64,000 nt of DNA from an uncultured Bacteroides sp. Lineage in GTDB: Bacteria > Bacteroidota > Bacteroidia > Cytophagales > Cyclobacteriaceae. This document shows positions 9,838-18,449 of this stretch, piece after piece. The translations under genes and the position numbers were made by a program. The stretch covers positions 1 through 64,000 of the forward strand of contig CABHOV010000076.1 in NCBI GenBank assembly GCA_902168185.1, given 5' to 3'. Each line of letters starts with the position of its first letter. Position 1 is the stretch's first letter. The notes beneath the pieces were generated by a model. That model had not been told where the DNA came from, ran no database searches, and worked only from the letters and a program-made list of their open reading frames with translations.

Positions 9838-11313
9838 ATGATTAAACATGTAAGTTATGCAGTAGCCATATCGTTGGCGATGGTCTGCGGATGCAGCCAG
9901 GAAGAAGAAATTACGACCACCAGGGCCGTGGTTCCCGAGGTTGTCAATAATCAGGACAAACGTCTTGGTGCCGGTAGCATTGCTGGTGTAAACTGGGCCG
10001 ATGGCCGGGATAACTTTGTTGATGGCTGGGTAATTCCATCCGGACTGACGTCTTCTGATAATTATTCTACAGTTCAAGCCAAAGCGAATTCTATTCTCAC
10101 AGCCTTTCAAACAAACATGGCGGGTGTTAACACGGTACGGCTACCAGTTAATCCGAACAGCGTACTGGAATCCTGGTGGAGTGCTTATACCGGTGCCATG
10201 GATGCAGCACTCAGTAAAAACATGAAGGTGATCCTTGCCTGCTGGGAAAGCGCATCTTCGCGTGACGGGCGTATTGATAACACCACGCAATTTTGGAGTA
10301 TGTGGCAAACCATCGTAAATAAATATGGCAACAATGCGAATGTATACTTCGAAGTATTCAATGAACCGCATGGCTATAGCTTGTCTGAGTTAACCACGAT
10401 CTATGCCGAGTGGCTTTCACGTTATCCTTCTGTACCACATGGAAGAATTCTTCTGGGAGGAACCGGCTATTCTGAAAATGTTACTGCCGTAGGTGCTGAT
10501 AGTCGTTTCAGTAATTGTCTGCTCGCATTGCACAACTATGCTTTCTGGACTACACATGCTACTGCTGCACAGTGGGAACAAGACTGGCAAAACCGCATCG
10601 GCAATTACGCCAGCCGTACCGTTGTAACCGAGTATGGTGCACCGATGACTACTGGAAAAAATTACACTGGTGTCGCCAACGGCGACAATGAGATAGCCTA
10701 TATCCAGGGGTCTACCAACAAATTCAGAAACAGTCAGATTGCAAGTGTATACTGGCCTGGCTTACGTGATGGCGACAGCTATAGCATTCAACAACGTGGA
10801 GGAAGTGGCAATAACATCACGCTCACGACAACCAATAACTCTGGCGTTACGCGGATCCGTTATGGTTGGGGATATGGTGGCTTTGAACCCAATAGTTACT
10901 ATCGCATCACGAATCGGAACAGCAGCAGAGTACTTGACGTGAACGGTGCTGCTACTACCGATGGCGCAAGTGTAATACAATGGACATGGAGTGGTGGTAA
11001 CAACCAGCAGTGGCGTATCGTAGATATAGGTGACGGCTATTACAGGATCACAAATCGCAACAGTGGTGATGCAATGGATGTGAACCAGGCTTCAACAACA
11101 AATGGCGCACCTATCATTCAATGGCCTTGGAACGGTGGCAATAATCAGCAATGGCAAATCATTGACAACGGAGGAGGCTACTACCGGATCATCAACAGAA
11201 ATAGCGGCAGTGCGCTGGATGTAAATCAGGGCTCCACTGCGAATGGCGCAACAGTCATTCAATGGCCATGGAATGGCGGAAATAATCAGCAGTGGCAGGT
11301 TGTTGTGCAGTAA
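9838..11313 (+). CDS. GH5 glycoside hydrolase lipoprotein with C-terminal ricin-type beta-trefoil
   Basis: This is probably a surface or periplasmic endo-acting glycanase. The N-terminal signal ends in a Cys at residue 19 (a plausible lipobox). The GH5 TIM barrel spans about 42-315: 'NTVRLPV' near 98-104, the acid/base Glu176 in 'FEVFNEPHG', a conserved His in 'ALHNY', and the nucleophile Glu265 in 'VVTEYGAP'. Three tandem 47-aa repeats (about 354-491), each with 'YYRI.NRNS' and 'GGNNQQW', make up a ricin-B-like carbohydrate-binding trefoil. The gene is divergent from the HTCS/SusCD genes and is the only glycanase of the locus in the window. The GH5 subfamily, and so the substrate (cellulose, mannan, xyloglucan or other), cannot be decided from sequence reading. 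Confidence 0.88.
   Translation: MIKHVSYAVAISLAMVCGCSQEEEITTTRAVVPEVVNNQDKRLGAGSIAGVNWADGRDNFVDGWVIPSGLTSSDNYSTVQAKANSILTAFQTNMAGVNTVRLPVNPNSVLESWWSAYTGAMDAALSKNMKVILACWESASSRDGRIDNTTQFWSMWQTIVNKYGNNANVYFEVFNEPHGYSLSELTTIYAEWLSRYPSVPHGRILLGGTGYSENVTAVGADSRFSNCLLALHNYAFWTTHATAAQWEQDWQNRIGNYASRTVVTEYGAPMTTGKNYTGVANGDNEIAYIQGSTNKFRNSQIASVYWPGLRDGDSYSIQQRGGSGNNITLTTTNNSGVTRIRYGWGYGGFEPNSYYRITNRNSSRVLDVNGAATTDGASVIQWTWSGGNNQQWRIVDIGDGYYRITNRNSGDAMDVNQASTTNGAPIIQWPWNGGNNQQWQIIDNGGGYYRIINRNSGSALDVNQGSTANGATVIQWPWNGGNNQQWQVVVQ
10897..11310 (+). repeat. Three 141-bp tandem coding repeats (beta-trefoil subdomains)
   Basis: Units begin at 10897, 11038 and 11179 with an exact 141-bp period; the last is 132 bp. 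They encode the three lobes of the ricin-type lectin domain. The identity between units (for example 'GGNNQQW' in all three) suggests recent duplication or continuing homogenisation. Confidence 0.85.
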
Positions 11314-11381
11314 ATACTTAAAGTAGTAGTATGTGCGAGCAACGCACCTGATTTACACCTGAGTTATTCAGGATATTATAA

Positions 11382-11420
11382 AATAGGGCTGTCTCTTTTT
11401 AGGCAGCTCTATTTTTTTTT
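11382..11420 (+). terminator. Intrinsic terminator after the GH5 gene
   Basis: The stem AATAGGGCTGTC / GGCAGCTCTATT (with G-T wobbles) is followed by a run of nine T. It ends GH5 transcription and separates it from the PqqD-HprK cassette. Confidence 0.8.
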
Positions 11421-11476
11421 AAGATATAGTTTCGTAAGGAGGATATTACAAAACGAATGAATTAGCACGAAGGCAA

Positions 11477-11563
11477 TTACTTTGCTTTTTCAATCCTTAC
11501 TTCAAGCATTTTCATTACCCTGCAGCGTGCTCGCGAGATCGGATCGCCCTCGTAAAATACCAT
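11477..11563 (-). other. 28-codon ORF upstream of the PqqD cassette, status unclear
   Basis: The antisense ORF (MVFYEGDP...IEKAK) has plausible, charged composition and lies in the otherwise gene-free 190 bp before the PqqD gene. It is too short to judge, points away from the cassette, and has no leader/core signature of a RiPP precursor. It could be a small gene, a remnant, or chance. Confidence 0.15.
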
Positions 11564-11613
11564 GAAAAACTTTGCCTTGTGTATATAATTTCGTGCCCTT
11601 ATCTTTAAGGATT

Positions 11614-11994
11614 ATGACCTATACGATCGATACAAATAAAGTAGTGAGTGAGATTTTTAATGACGAAGCCGTTATCGTGAATTTGGCGAGTGGAGCGTAC
11701 TATAGCTTTAAAGGATCTGCCATTGCAATCTGGCAGCTGATTGGTGCTGGCTATAGCGATCAGGAAGTTATTGAACAATTAAAAGACTCGGAGTCCATCA
11801 ACCAATTTATAGCCTTTTTGGTGCAAGAGAACCTGGTTACAACATCGGATGTAACGGTGAAGGAACCAATAACAATAGATCTGCAATTCGTTCGTCCTGA
11901 ATACAAAAAGTATGACGACATGAAAGATCTTCTGCTACTGGATCCAATCCATGAAGTTGATCAGACGGGATGGCCTCATAAAAAAGCGGAATGA
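11614..11994 (+). CDS. PqqD-family peptide-binding chaperone
   Basis: PqqD-like proteins bind the leader of a ribosomally made peptide and present it to modifying enzymes. This 126-aa protein has the family core at about residues 15-80: 'EAVIVNLASGAYYSFKGSAIAIWQLI', then a helical segment and 'FLVQENLV'. The ORF track begins at a TTG 14 codons upstream. I prefer the ATG at 11614 because the family alignment starts just after it; a TATCTTTA box ends only 6 bp before it, with a TTG 20 bp further upstream, so transcription may be nearly leaderless (low confidence). The stop overlaps the kinase-like gene (ATGA). It is the first gene of a six-gene overlapping cassette. Confidence 0.82.
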   Translation: MTYTIDTNKVVSEIFNDEAVIVNLASGAYYSFKGSAIAIWQLIGAGYSDQEVIEQLKDSESINQFIAFLVQENLVTTSDVTVKEPITIDLQFVRPEYKKYDDMKDLLLLDPIHEVDQTGWPHKKAE

Positions 11995-13025
11995 ACGCTT
12001 CGCATCCCACACAGTTTTTTAATACTCTCAAGGCATTATATTCAAGTTCATCTACAGGGCAAAGCTCTGCGGTTCATGTTCGGCTGGCGGAGAATTTCCT
12101 CACGATCCATTTTTCGCGGCCTGAAATAAAAGCCTATATGCTTTCATCGTTGTCACATATACTGGTTGACAATGTGCATTCATCGGCTATAACTATATAT
12201 TGCTTTGATAGTCCATTGCTGACTACATTTCCATGGCAAGGTCAAAATTACGGTGTTCAGGGTGCTATTGAAGGTTTTAATACAACTCGCTTTCAAACGG
12301 CTTACCAGCATGGATCAGGCGCTGTAATGATGTATGACCATGATACAAAAGAAGGTATATACTGGGTTAAAGACTTCAATGATATTCCGTACTGGGAGCG
12401 AAGTTTTCCGTTTCGTACCATTCTACATTGGTGGTCAAGGGATACAACCCTCCTGCTACTGCACGCTGCCGGTATAGGACAAAAGTATTCTTCAGCACTT
12501 CTCTCTGGCAAAAGTGGCTCCGGCAAATCAAGCACCACCCTGTCATGCCTGCTAAGGGATGATCTCCAAATTGCAGGCGATGATTATGTACTCGTTGACA
12601 CGGAAACTCCCATGCTATATTCACTTTACAATTGTGCTAAAGTTGAATGGGACAATTTAGAGAGGCTTGATTTTTTAAAGCCGCTAGTCAATACGAATAT
12701 TAAAGAGGCAGAGAAAGCAATGATCTTTATGCACGACACGTGTAGACAAAAGGTGATGCAAAAAAGCAGACTTGATTATGCATTCATTCCTGTAGTCTGC
12801 AACGCGAATAAGACCACTATTGTGGAATGCACAGAAGCTGAAGTATTAAAAAGTATTGCACCCACCACGATGTTTCAACTGCCTTCAGGGCAAACCGAAA
12901 CGTTTAAAAAATGCATTGCATTGACTAAACAACTGAAGCCCTATAGAATTGAGCTTGGAACAGAGGCATCTGAAATAGCGGCGGTCATTTCAGAATTTTT
13001 CATCCAAAAAAGGCAAATGCTATGA
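11991..13025 (+). CDS. HPr-kinase-like (HprK-related) protein
   Basis: This 344-aa protein has the C-terminal nucleotide-binding fold of HPr serine kinases: 'LLLLHAAGIG', a Walker A 'SGKSGSGKSS' at about 172-181, and 'AGDDYVLVD' at about 195-203. The N-terminal 150 residues match the uncharacterised module usual in RiPP-associated homologues. Relatives encoded beside PqqD and nucleotidyltransferase genes occur in lasso clusters, where a kinase of this type phosphorylates the C-terminal Ser of paeninodin-type peptides (established). That this one acts on a peptide is inference. It overlaps PqqD by 4 bp and the next GT2 gene by 4 bp, so translational coupling is likely. Confidence 0.8.
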   Translation: MNASHPTQFFNTLKALYSSSSTGQSSAVHVRLAENFLTIHFSRPEIKAYMLSSLSHILVDNVHSSAITIYCFDSPLLTTFPWQGQNYGVQGAIEGFNTTRFQTAYQHGSGAVMMYDHDTKEGIYWVKDFNDIPYWERSFPFRTILHWWSRDTTLLLLHAAGIGQKYSSALLSGKSGSGKSSTTLSCLLRDDLQIAGDDYVLVDTETPMLYSLYNCAKVEWDNLERLDFLKPLVNTNIKEAEKAMIFMHDTCRQKVMQKSRLDYAFIPVVCNANKTTIVECTEAEVLKSIAPTTMFQLPSGQTETFKKCIALTKQLKPYRIELGTEASEIAAVISEFFIQKRQML

Positions 13026-13741
13026 TGATCTCCGTGATCATGCCGGTATACAACGGAGCTGCCTATATACAGGAAGCTATAGGAAGTATTGTAGCCCAAC
13101 ATGTAACTGATATAGCCTTGGAAATTATCATCGTGGATGATGGTTCTACAGATGCTACCAGTGAGATCATCCATACATTGCATAATCCTGATATCCGATA
13201 TATTCATCAACAGCAGAGCGGCCCTTCAAAAGCAAGAAACACGGGTATACTTCAGGCACGAGGCGACCTGATCGCATTTTTAGATGCAGATGATTACTGG
13301 CCTTTGACTAAATTAAAACATCAGCTATCCTTCCTGGAAGAGAATCAGAACGTTGATGTGGTTGGCGGCTTGATCGAATATGTATATATGCCGGGTTCGG
13401 AATATAGAAAAGAACAAATAAAAATTGATACACCTGTTTTTAATGTTCAGCTGGGTGGATTGATCGTTCGCAAAAAAGTATTTGATACCGTAGGATATTT
13501 TAACGAACAACTTCATTTCTCGGAAGACCAGGATTGGATACTTCGCATAAAGGAATCAAATGTTCCCATGACTATTCTGAATGAGACCGTTCTTTTATAT
13601 CGTATTCATCCCGGAAACATGACCTTGCATAAAACCTTGAAAGACCTCGGTGTGTTACGTGCGTTGAAGTTATCACTTGACAGAAGAAGACAAAAGCCGG
13701 AAGATCCATTGAATCCAATTCCCCATGAAGGCAAAGATTAG
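13022..13741 (+). CDS. GT2-family glycosyltransferase (first of a pair)
   Basis: This 239-aa soluble GT-A fold enzyme is predicted to move a sugar from a nucleotide sugar. It has 'ISVIMPVYNGAAYIQEAIGSI' at the start, 'IIIVDDGSTDAT' near 37-48, and the metal-binding 'AFLDADDYW' near 90-98. 'FSEDQDWILRI' further on fits the catalytic-base region of the family. It is short for the family and has no membrane helix. Its tail 'LSLDRRRQ' closely matches the tail of the next gene ('AALDRRRQ'). It overlaps the kinase-like gene (4 bp) and the second GT2 (17 bp). The acceptor is unknown; the setting suggests a peptide (inference). Confidence 0.87.
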   Translation: MMISVIMPVYNGAAYIQEAIGSIVAQHVTDIALEIIIVDDGSTDATSEIIHTLHNPDIRYIHQQQSGPSKARNTGILQARGDLIAFLDADDYWPLTKLKHQLSFLEENQNVDVVGGLIEYVYMPGSEYRKEQIKIDTPVFNVQLGGLIVRKKVFDTVGYFNEQLHFSEDQDWILRIKESNVPMTILNETVLLYRIHPGNMTLHKTLKDLGVLRALKLSLDRRRQKPEDPLNPIPHEGKD

Positions 13742-14408
13742 TGTTATTCTTCCTGCATACAACGCAGGAAAATACATTGGTGAAGCTCTGCGAAGCGTTA
13801 TCGATCAAACTATACCTATACATGAAATTATTGTAATAGACGATGGTTCGACTGATAACACAAAGGATATAGTATCTGGTTTTCCTGTACGTTATTTTTA
13901 TCAGGCTAACTCAGGAACGGCAGCAGCCTTAAATGCGGGCCTTGAACAATCGTCTGGAGACTATCTCGCGTTTATAGATGCAGACGATGTCTGGATGCCG
14001 CAAAGACTATATATACAGCTGCAGGCATTTGAAAAAAATCCTTCGCTTGATATGGTTTTCGGATTAATGCAACAATTTGTTAGCCCTGAACTATCTGAGG
14101 ACGAGAAAAACAAAATAGAAGTAAACGTCGCTGAGGTGATGGTTGGTATTCACAAGTCTGCATGGCTAATAAAGCGAGACGCCTTCATGAGCGTAGGTTT
14201 ATTTGCAGGTGGATTTTTATTAGAGGAGTTTACAGATTGGTATGCACGGTCTAAAGAGAAGAAACTAAATGAGTTTGTTGTACAGGAAGTCGTGGCCAAA
14301 AGAAGAATACACCTATCGAATACATCACGTGTTCACAAAGATTTAAAAAAAGATTATCCACGTATATTAAAGGCCGCTTTAGATAGAAGACGACAACAAG
14401 AGCAATGA
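13725..14408 (+). CDS. GT2-family glycosyltransferase (second of a pair)
   Basis: This 227-aa paralogue of the preceding enzyme has the same order: 'ISVILPAYNAGKYIGEALRSV', 'IIVIDDGSTDNT' and 'AFIDADDVWMP'. The later acidic motif is 'LEEFTDWYARS', less like the canonical ED-W motif than its partner's. It ends in 'AALDRRRQQEQ', echoing the first enzyme's tail. Its ATG lies inside the end of the first GT gene, and its own stop overlaps the ABC gene by 4 bp. Two different GT2s in one cassette suggest sequential addition of two sugars, or use of two donors (inference). Confidence 0.86.
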   Translation: MKAKISVILPAYNAGKYIGEALRSVIDQTIPIHEIIVIDDGSTDNTKDIVSGFPVRYFYQANSGTAAALNAGLEQSSGDYLAFIDADDVWMPQRLYIQLQAFEKNPSLDMVFGLMQQFVSPELSEDEKNKIEVNVAEVMVGIHKSAWLIKRDAFMSVGLFAGGFLLEEFTDWYARSKEKKLNEFVVQEVVAKRRIHLSNTSRVHKDLKKDYPRILKAALDRRRQQEQ

Positions 14409-16039
14409 AGATTTTAAGTTCTATCCGCTTTCTGATCGCTTCCTTCCATCAAAGAATATGGATCGTTGTCTTTTTCTCCGTTCTTCTGTCAGCACTTCTC
14501 ATACCTGTAAGTTTTTTGGTAAAGATCATCTTTGATCAGGCCATCCCAAACGCAGACATTCGTCTGTTACTAAAGCTCACCTTAACGTTAATAGCATTGA
14601 TGGCATGCAGTGGTATCTTTTCTATATATACCCGAGCAACGATAATACGTCATACGAAACATGCTATCTCCGGTATTCGTAATTCATTAACGGCAAAATT
14701 ACTCCGCATGTCGCATGTCTCCTATCAACAGGCAGACCTGTCCAGAATTCACAAAGTTCTGGTTTATGATACCGAGAAGCTTGACAATTTTGCCAACGCT
14801 ATATTTTCAGTCATAATACCTTCTGCTTGCATCAGCCTTTGCCTGGCAGTTATACTGCTAATCCTCAATGTGCAGATGAGTCTTCTGCTATTTATAGTCG
14901 CACCTTTCATATTATTGCTTACAGAGCTACTAAGGCGCGCCTGTAAAAAAAGCCTGCATCAGTTTCAACTTTCATTTGAGAACTTCCACCGGAAATCGCT
15001 TTTTCTTTTAGAGCTTAACAAGCTCATTAAAGTTTCATCGACGCAGCAGAAAGAGGCTGATTTCCATAAAGAAATTATAACCGAGTTGGAAGACTCCAGC
15101 CTGAAGATGGCCATCGGCTATATAAAGATGTCCAATTACCAGGAAGTAATTTTTTCAATAAGCAGTATCATATTGCTGGCATGGGGCAGCTATACCGTGA
15201 TGAAAGGCGAAATGACTATCGGCACGCTGATGTCATTTTACTTTTGCCTGTTTTTATTAAAAAGATACTTAACCACGATTGGCAATGCAGTCCCCGCTGT
15301 TTTAGAGGGATCAGATTCATGGCAGCAATGTACCAGTATATTAAAAGAAGAAAATGACGAGGTATATACCGGCACAACGCGCGGTGAATTTGACGGAAGA
15401 ATCGAATGTAAGGATCTTACCTTTTCGTTTGGTGAGCTAGTACTATTTAAAAAATATAATCTCTCGTTGCGCCCCGGGGAAACAACGCTGGTAGTAGGTC
15501 CGAATGGTTCTGGCAAAAGTACGCTGGTAAATCTGATACTCGGATTGTACCAACCACAGGGAGGTACCCTCTATGCGAGTGGTATTCCCTATTCAACATG
15601 GGACATTCAATACCTGCGAAGTAAAATAGCCGTAGTATTACAAGAGGACACTACGTTTCAAGGTACTATACTTGATAATATAGTATATGGTATTTCCGGG
15701 GTTGACATACCCGCTGTACAACAGGCGGTACAAAATTCAGGTTTACATGAATTCATTGAATCACTTCCCGATGGGCTTAATACCATGATCGGTGAGAAGG
15801 GAGCAAAACTTTCAGGAGGACAACGGCAGAAGATTGCTATAGCCCGATGTTTCCTCGCCAAGGCATCACTCATCATATTGGATGAGCCGACCAATCACCT
15901 CGATCAGCACTCAGTAGAACTCATTGCTACTACACTAAAGAACCAGGCACACACTCCATCTATACTTATCATCTCGCACACTGCAAAATTGCAATCGCTG
16001 GCTGATAACATCATTGAACTAAAAACATCTTATTCCTGA
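14405..16039 (+). CDS. ABC exporter, fused membrane and ATPase domains
   Basis: This 544-aa half-transporter has five to six transmembrane helices in the first 310 residues and one ATPase domain with Walker A 'GPNGSGKST' (about 364-372), signature 'LSGGQRQKIAIAR' (about 468-480) and Walker B 'LIILDEP'. It lacks the N-terminal C39 peptidase domain of bacteriocin exporters, so it would not trim a double-glycine leader. Its place between the glycosyltransferases and the nucleotidyltransferase, with 4-bp and 1-bp overlaps, fits export of the cassette's product, as in lasso-peptide loci (inference). Confidence 0.9.
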   Translation: MKILSSIRFLIASFHQRIWIVVFFSVLLSALLIPVSFLVKIIFDQAIPNADIRLLLKLTLTLIALMACSGIFSIYTRATIIRHTKHAISGIRNSLTAKLLRMSHVSYQQADLSRIHKVLVYDTEKLDNFANAIFSVIIPSACISLCLAVILLILNVQMSLLLFIVAPFILLLTELLRRACKKSLHQFQLSFENFHRKSLFLLELNKLIKVSSTQQKEADFHKEIITELEDSSLKMAIGYIKMSNYQEVIFSISSIILLAWGSYTVMKGEMTIGTLMSFYFCLFLLKRYLTTIGNAVPAVLEGSDSWQQCTSILKEENDEVYTGTTRGEFDGRIECKDLTFSFGELVLFKKYNLSLRPGETTLVVGPNGSGKSTLVNLILGLYQPQGGTLYASGIPYSTWDIQYLRSKIAVVLQEDTTFQGTILDNIVYGISGVDIPAVQQAVQNSGLHEFIESLPDGLNTMIGEKGAKLSGGQRQKIAIARCFLAKASLIILDEPTNHLDQHSVELIATTLKNQAHTPSILIISHTAKLQSLADNIIELKTSYS

Positions 16040-17235
16040 TGCATACTTTACCACAGAATTTTTATAATCCATTACCCAACGCGCATCAAACTTTATTATT
16101 AAAAGCTTGTCTTCTGGATAACGATCAAGCGATTCAACATTGGGAAAAATGGATGTCAGTAAATGGTTTTAGCAACCTGACAAGCGAAAAATCTTCCGGT
16201 ATACTTCCGCAAGTTTATGATCCACTTGATTTTTCATCACAACGTCTGCTTGCTTTACTATATAAGAAAATGTCTTCAGCCGGTGTCAATCATCCTTTGG
16301 TCAATTCATTAAAGGGATACTACAGGTACGTATGGGTGCGAAACCAGGTAATTAAAGAGCAGCTTAAAAGTATTGTCGAGATACTCAACGCACAAGGCAT
16401 AACACATCTGGTCATTAAAGGTTTCCCGATGATTGAGGCTTACTATAAAGATTTGGGGACGCGGTCTGTATTGGATCTTGACATCATGGTCCACCCTGAT
16501 CATTGGTCTAAAGCGCTGGAGATTTTAGCAAAAGAAGGATGGGCAGGCAAAGACGCCATGTATATACCGGAAGCGGTGCAAGATACATTAGTACATGCGA
16601 CACACTTCGTAAAAGATATATTTGAAATAGATCTTCACATCCGTTTTCATGATTTTCCACTGACGGAAAATACTGTAAACAGTTTCTGGAATGAGGCCGT
16701 GACGTATAAGCCAGGACATAAAATGCTGCGTGCGGAACATCAGTTGATCAGTGCCCTTATTCATGGCTATGATATAGGAGGCGATACAGTACTTCGCGCC
16801 ATTGCCGACACAACGTATATCATTCGAAATACACCTAACTTCGACTGGAACATAGTTATAGATATAGTGCAAGAGAATAATTTACAAATTCCCGCAAAGG
16901 TCTTATTAGAGCATCTGAATCAGGAAGGATTTTGTGTTATACCAGAACATGTTTTGGCAGCGCTGCAGAATTATTCCCTCGAAAGTAAAGAAGCTAAATA
17001 TTTCAGTTTACTCACCACTCCGGATGTTGGCAACGGCTATAAACTTTTTAAGCTTCGACTATTGCTATTAAATTTAGTGAAGGTCTCCATTGTAGAAAAA
17101 GGCAAACTTCTTCTCAATACATACAAATATCAATGGGGGGCACAATCAATTCTTAAATTAGCATATCGTACAACACAGGTAGTTATTGATAAATTTAAGT
17201 CTCCCGATAAAACCGTTGTCACAAGAAGGTTTTAG
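16039..17235 (+). CDS. Nucleotidyltransferase-family protein (NTP_transf_5-like)
   Basis: This 398-aa protein carries the signature of the uncharacterised nucleotidyltransferase family PF14907: 'LVIKGFPMIEAYY' (about 124-136), then 'GTRSVLDLDIMVHP' (about 140-153) with the two catalytic-type Asp residues, and later 'IFEIDLHIRF'. Such proteins recur in RiPP clusters together with PqqD and HprK-like genes; in some lasso systems they modify the phosphorylated peptide (family knowledge, recalled not searched). The start codon overlaps the ABC stop (TGATG). It is the last gene of the cassette; 71 bp of AT-rich sequence follows. Confidence 0.8.
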   Translation: MHTLPQNFYNPLPNAHQTLLLKACLLDNDQAIQHWEKWMSVNGFSNLTSEKSSGILPQVYDPLDFSSQRLLALLYKKMSSAGVNHPLVNSLKGYYRYVWVRNQVIKEQLKSIVEILNAQGITHLVIKGFPMIEAYYKDLGTRSVLDLDIMVHPDHWSKALEILAKEGWAGKDAMYIPEAVQDTLVHATHFVKDIFEIDLHIRFHDFPLTENTVNSFWNEAVTYKPGHKMLRAEHQLISALIHGYDIGGDTVLRAIADTTYIIRNTPNFDWNIVIDIVQENNLQIPAKVLLEHLNQEGFCVIPEHVLAALQNYSLESKEAKYFSLLTTPDVGNGYKLFKLRLLLLNLVKVSIVEKGKLLLNTYKYQWGAQSILKLAYRTTQVVIDKFKSPDKTVVTRRF

Positions 17236-17306
17236 AAGTAGGAGTATATTCGGGATTTTAATATATCTTAACCAACTTAAGATTACTTAATAGAGGGTAG
17301 AAACAA

Positions 17307-17933
17307 ATGGGCACTACACCTGGCAAAAGCATTGCGTTAAATTCCGAGGCTGCGTTTAATAGTTTATTTCAATACTTCAAAAATATAATCGCGCTAAAGG
17401 AGAAAGAGAAAAACGAATTGCGTGAGCGGATGCAAGAGCGAAAGATCCGGAGAAGACAATTCATTTTACAGGAAGGTGATGTATGCAGGCACTATACATT
17501 TGTTATTGGCGGATGTTTCAGAATGTTTGGCGTAGATAAAAAAGGGGTTGAGTATAATATACAGTTTGCCGCTGAAAATGACTGGATCACAGACATTGGA
17601 AGTTTCTTTTCTCAAAAACCGAGCAAACTGTTTATAGAAGCTATCGAGCCCTCACACATTCTGCAGATCGAACGGAAAGACCTGACACATCTATATACAC
17701 ATTACCATATGTTTGACCGTAACTTCCGGGTAATTATTGAAAATAAATTTGTGGAATTGCAAAATCGTGTGCTTCAAAATATCAGTTCCACAGCCGAAGA
17801 ACGCTATCTAGCTTTCCTTGAGCAATATCCTCATCTGTCCAATCGACTCCCTTCTACACAAATAGCATCATACCTGGGCGTTACACCAGAGTTCCTGAGC
17901 AAGATCCGGAAAGGCCTGTCCTCCAAAGGTTAG
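17307..17933 (+). CDS. Crp/Fnr-family transcriptional regulator
   Basis: This 208-aa protein has a cyclic-nucleotide-binding-like beta-roll (about 35-130, 'FILQEGDVCRHYTFVIGGCFRMF') and a C-terminal winged helix ('LPSTQIASYLGVTPEFLSKIRK', about 183-204). No FeS cysteine cluster is seen. It follows the cassette by 71 bp and precedes the NTF2/MDR/Egt genes, so it may regulate either group or act elsewhere. Bacteroidota have many such orphan regulators and the effector is unknown. Confidence 0.85.
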   Translation: MGTTPGKSIALNSEAAFNSLFQYFKNIIALKEKEKNELRERMQERKIRRRQFILQEGDVCRHYTFVIGGCFRMFGVDKKGVEYNIQFAAENDWITDIGSFFSQKPSKLFIEAIEPSHILQIERKDLTHLYTHYHMFDRNFRVIIENKFVELQNRVLQNISSTAEERYLAFLEQYPHLSNRLPSTQIASYLGVTPEFLSKIRKGLSSKG

Positions 17934-18037
17934 TCATCGTTACCCTTAAACAATGTTAAGGGTATTTCTTAAACTTGTTTATAGGGCGAGTCGATACGAA
18001 CTGCTCAACTTTGTTTCGATGTCTAATCAACATAAGT

Positions 18038-18427
18038 ATGAGCATTCAAGACGAAACACGAGCCATCAACGCGTTGATCGATACATATAGTAAGGCGTTG
18101 AACACCGCAGACTCCCTATCGATTATTGATCTTTATAGCGATGAAGGCCTTTTCTTCCCGAACCACTATCACACTATCGACAAGCATCACCTGATTTCCA
18201 AGGCCGGTACATTTTTTAAAGACAACCATTTCTCGATTTTCTTTGAAATAAAAAATGTAGTTGTGCACGGTGAGTTCGCTTTTGTACAATCAACATCCAC
18301 TACAACAGTCCGTAATTTGAAAGAAGAAAAACGTGTATCGAAAACAAGTCGCGATCTCTTCGTTTTACGAAAAGAACAAAACCTCTGGAAGATATACCGC
18401 TATATATTCAACGACATCCATAAATAG
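18038..18427 (+). CDS. NTF2-like (SnoaL/SgcJ-type) protein
   Basis: This 129-aa cone-fold protein has a long first helix 'ETRAINALIDTYSKALNTAD' followed by beta-strands ending 'WKIYRYIFN'. Families of this fold include isomerases, cyclases and ligand-binding proteins, so the function is open. I start it at ATG 18038 because the 21 preceding codons of the longer ORF look like untranslated leader. It lies 22 bp before the MDR reductase and is probably co-transcribed with it. Confidence 0.7.
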   Translation: MSIQDETRAINALIDTYSKALNTADSLSIIDLYSDEGLFFPNHYHTIDKHHLISKAGTFFKDNHFSIFFEIKNVVVHGEFAFVQSTSTTTVRNLKEEKRVSKTSRDLFVLRKEQNLWKIYRYIFNDIHK

Positions 18428-18449
18428 CTCAATAATCATCCCCAAATAC

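Noticed and set aside
10897-11310. CRISPR-like or non-coding tandem repeat
   Set aside because: The 141-bp units are in frame and encode the three lobes of a beta-trefoil.
11614-17235. Lasso-peptide biosynthetic cluster
   Set aside because: Both defining enzymes (Asn-synthetase-like cyclase and transglutaminase-like protease) and a precursor are missing.
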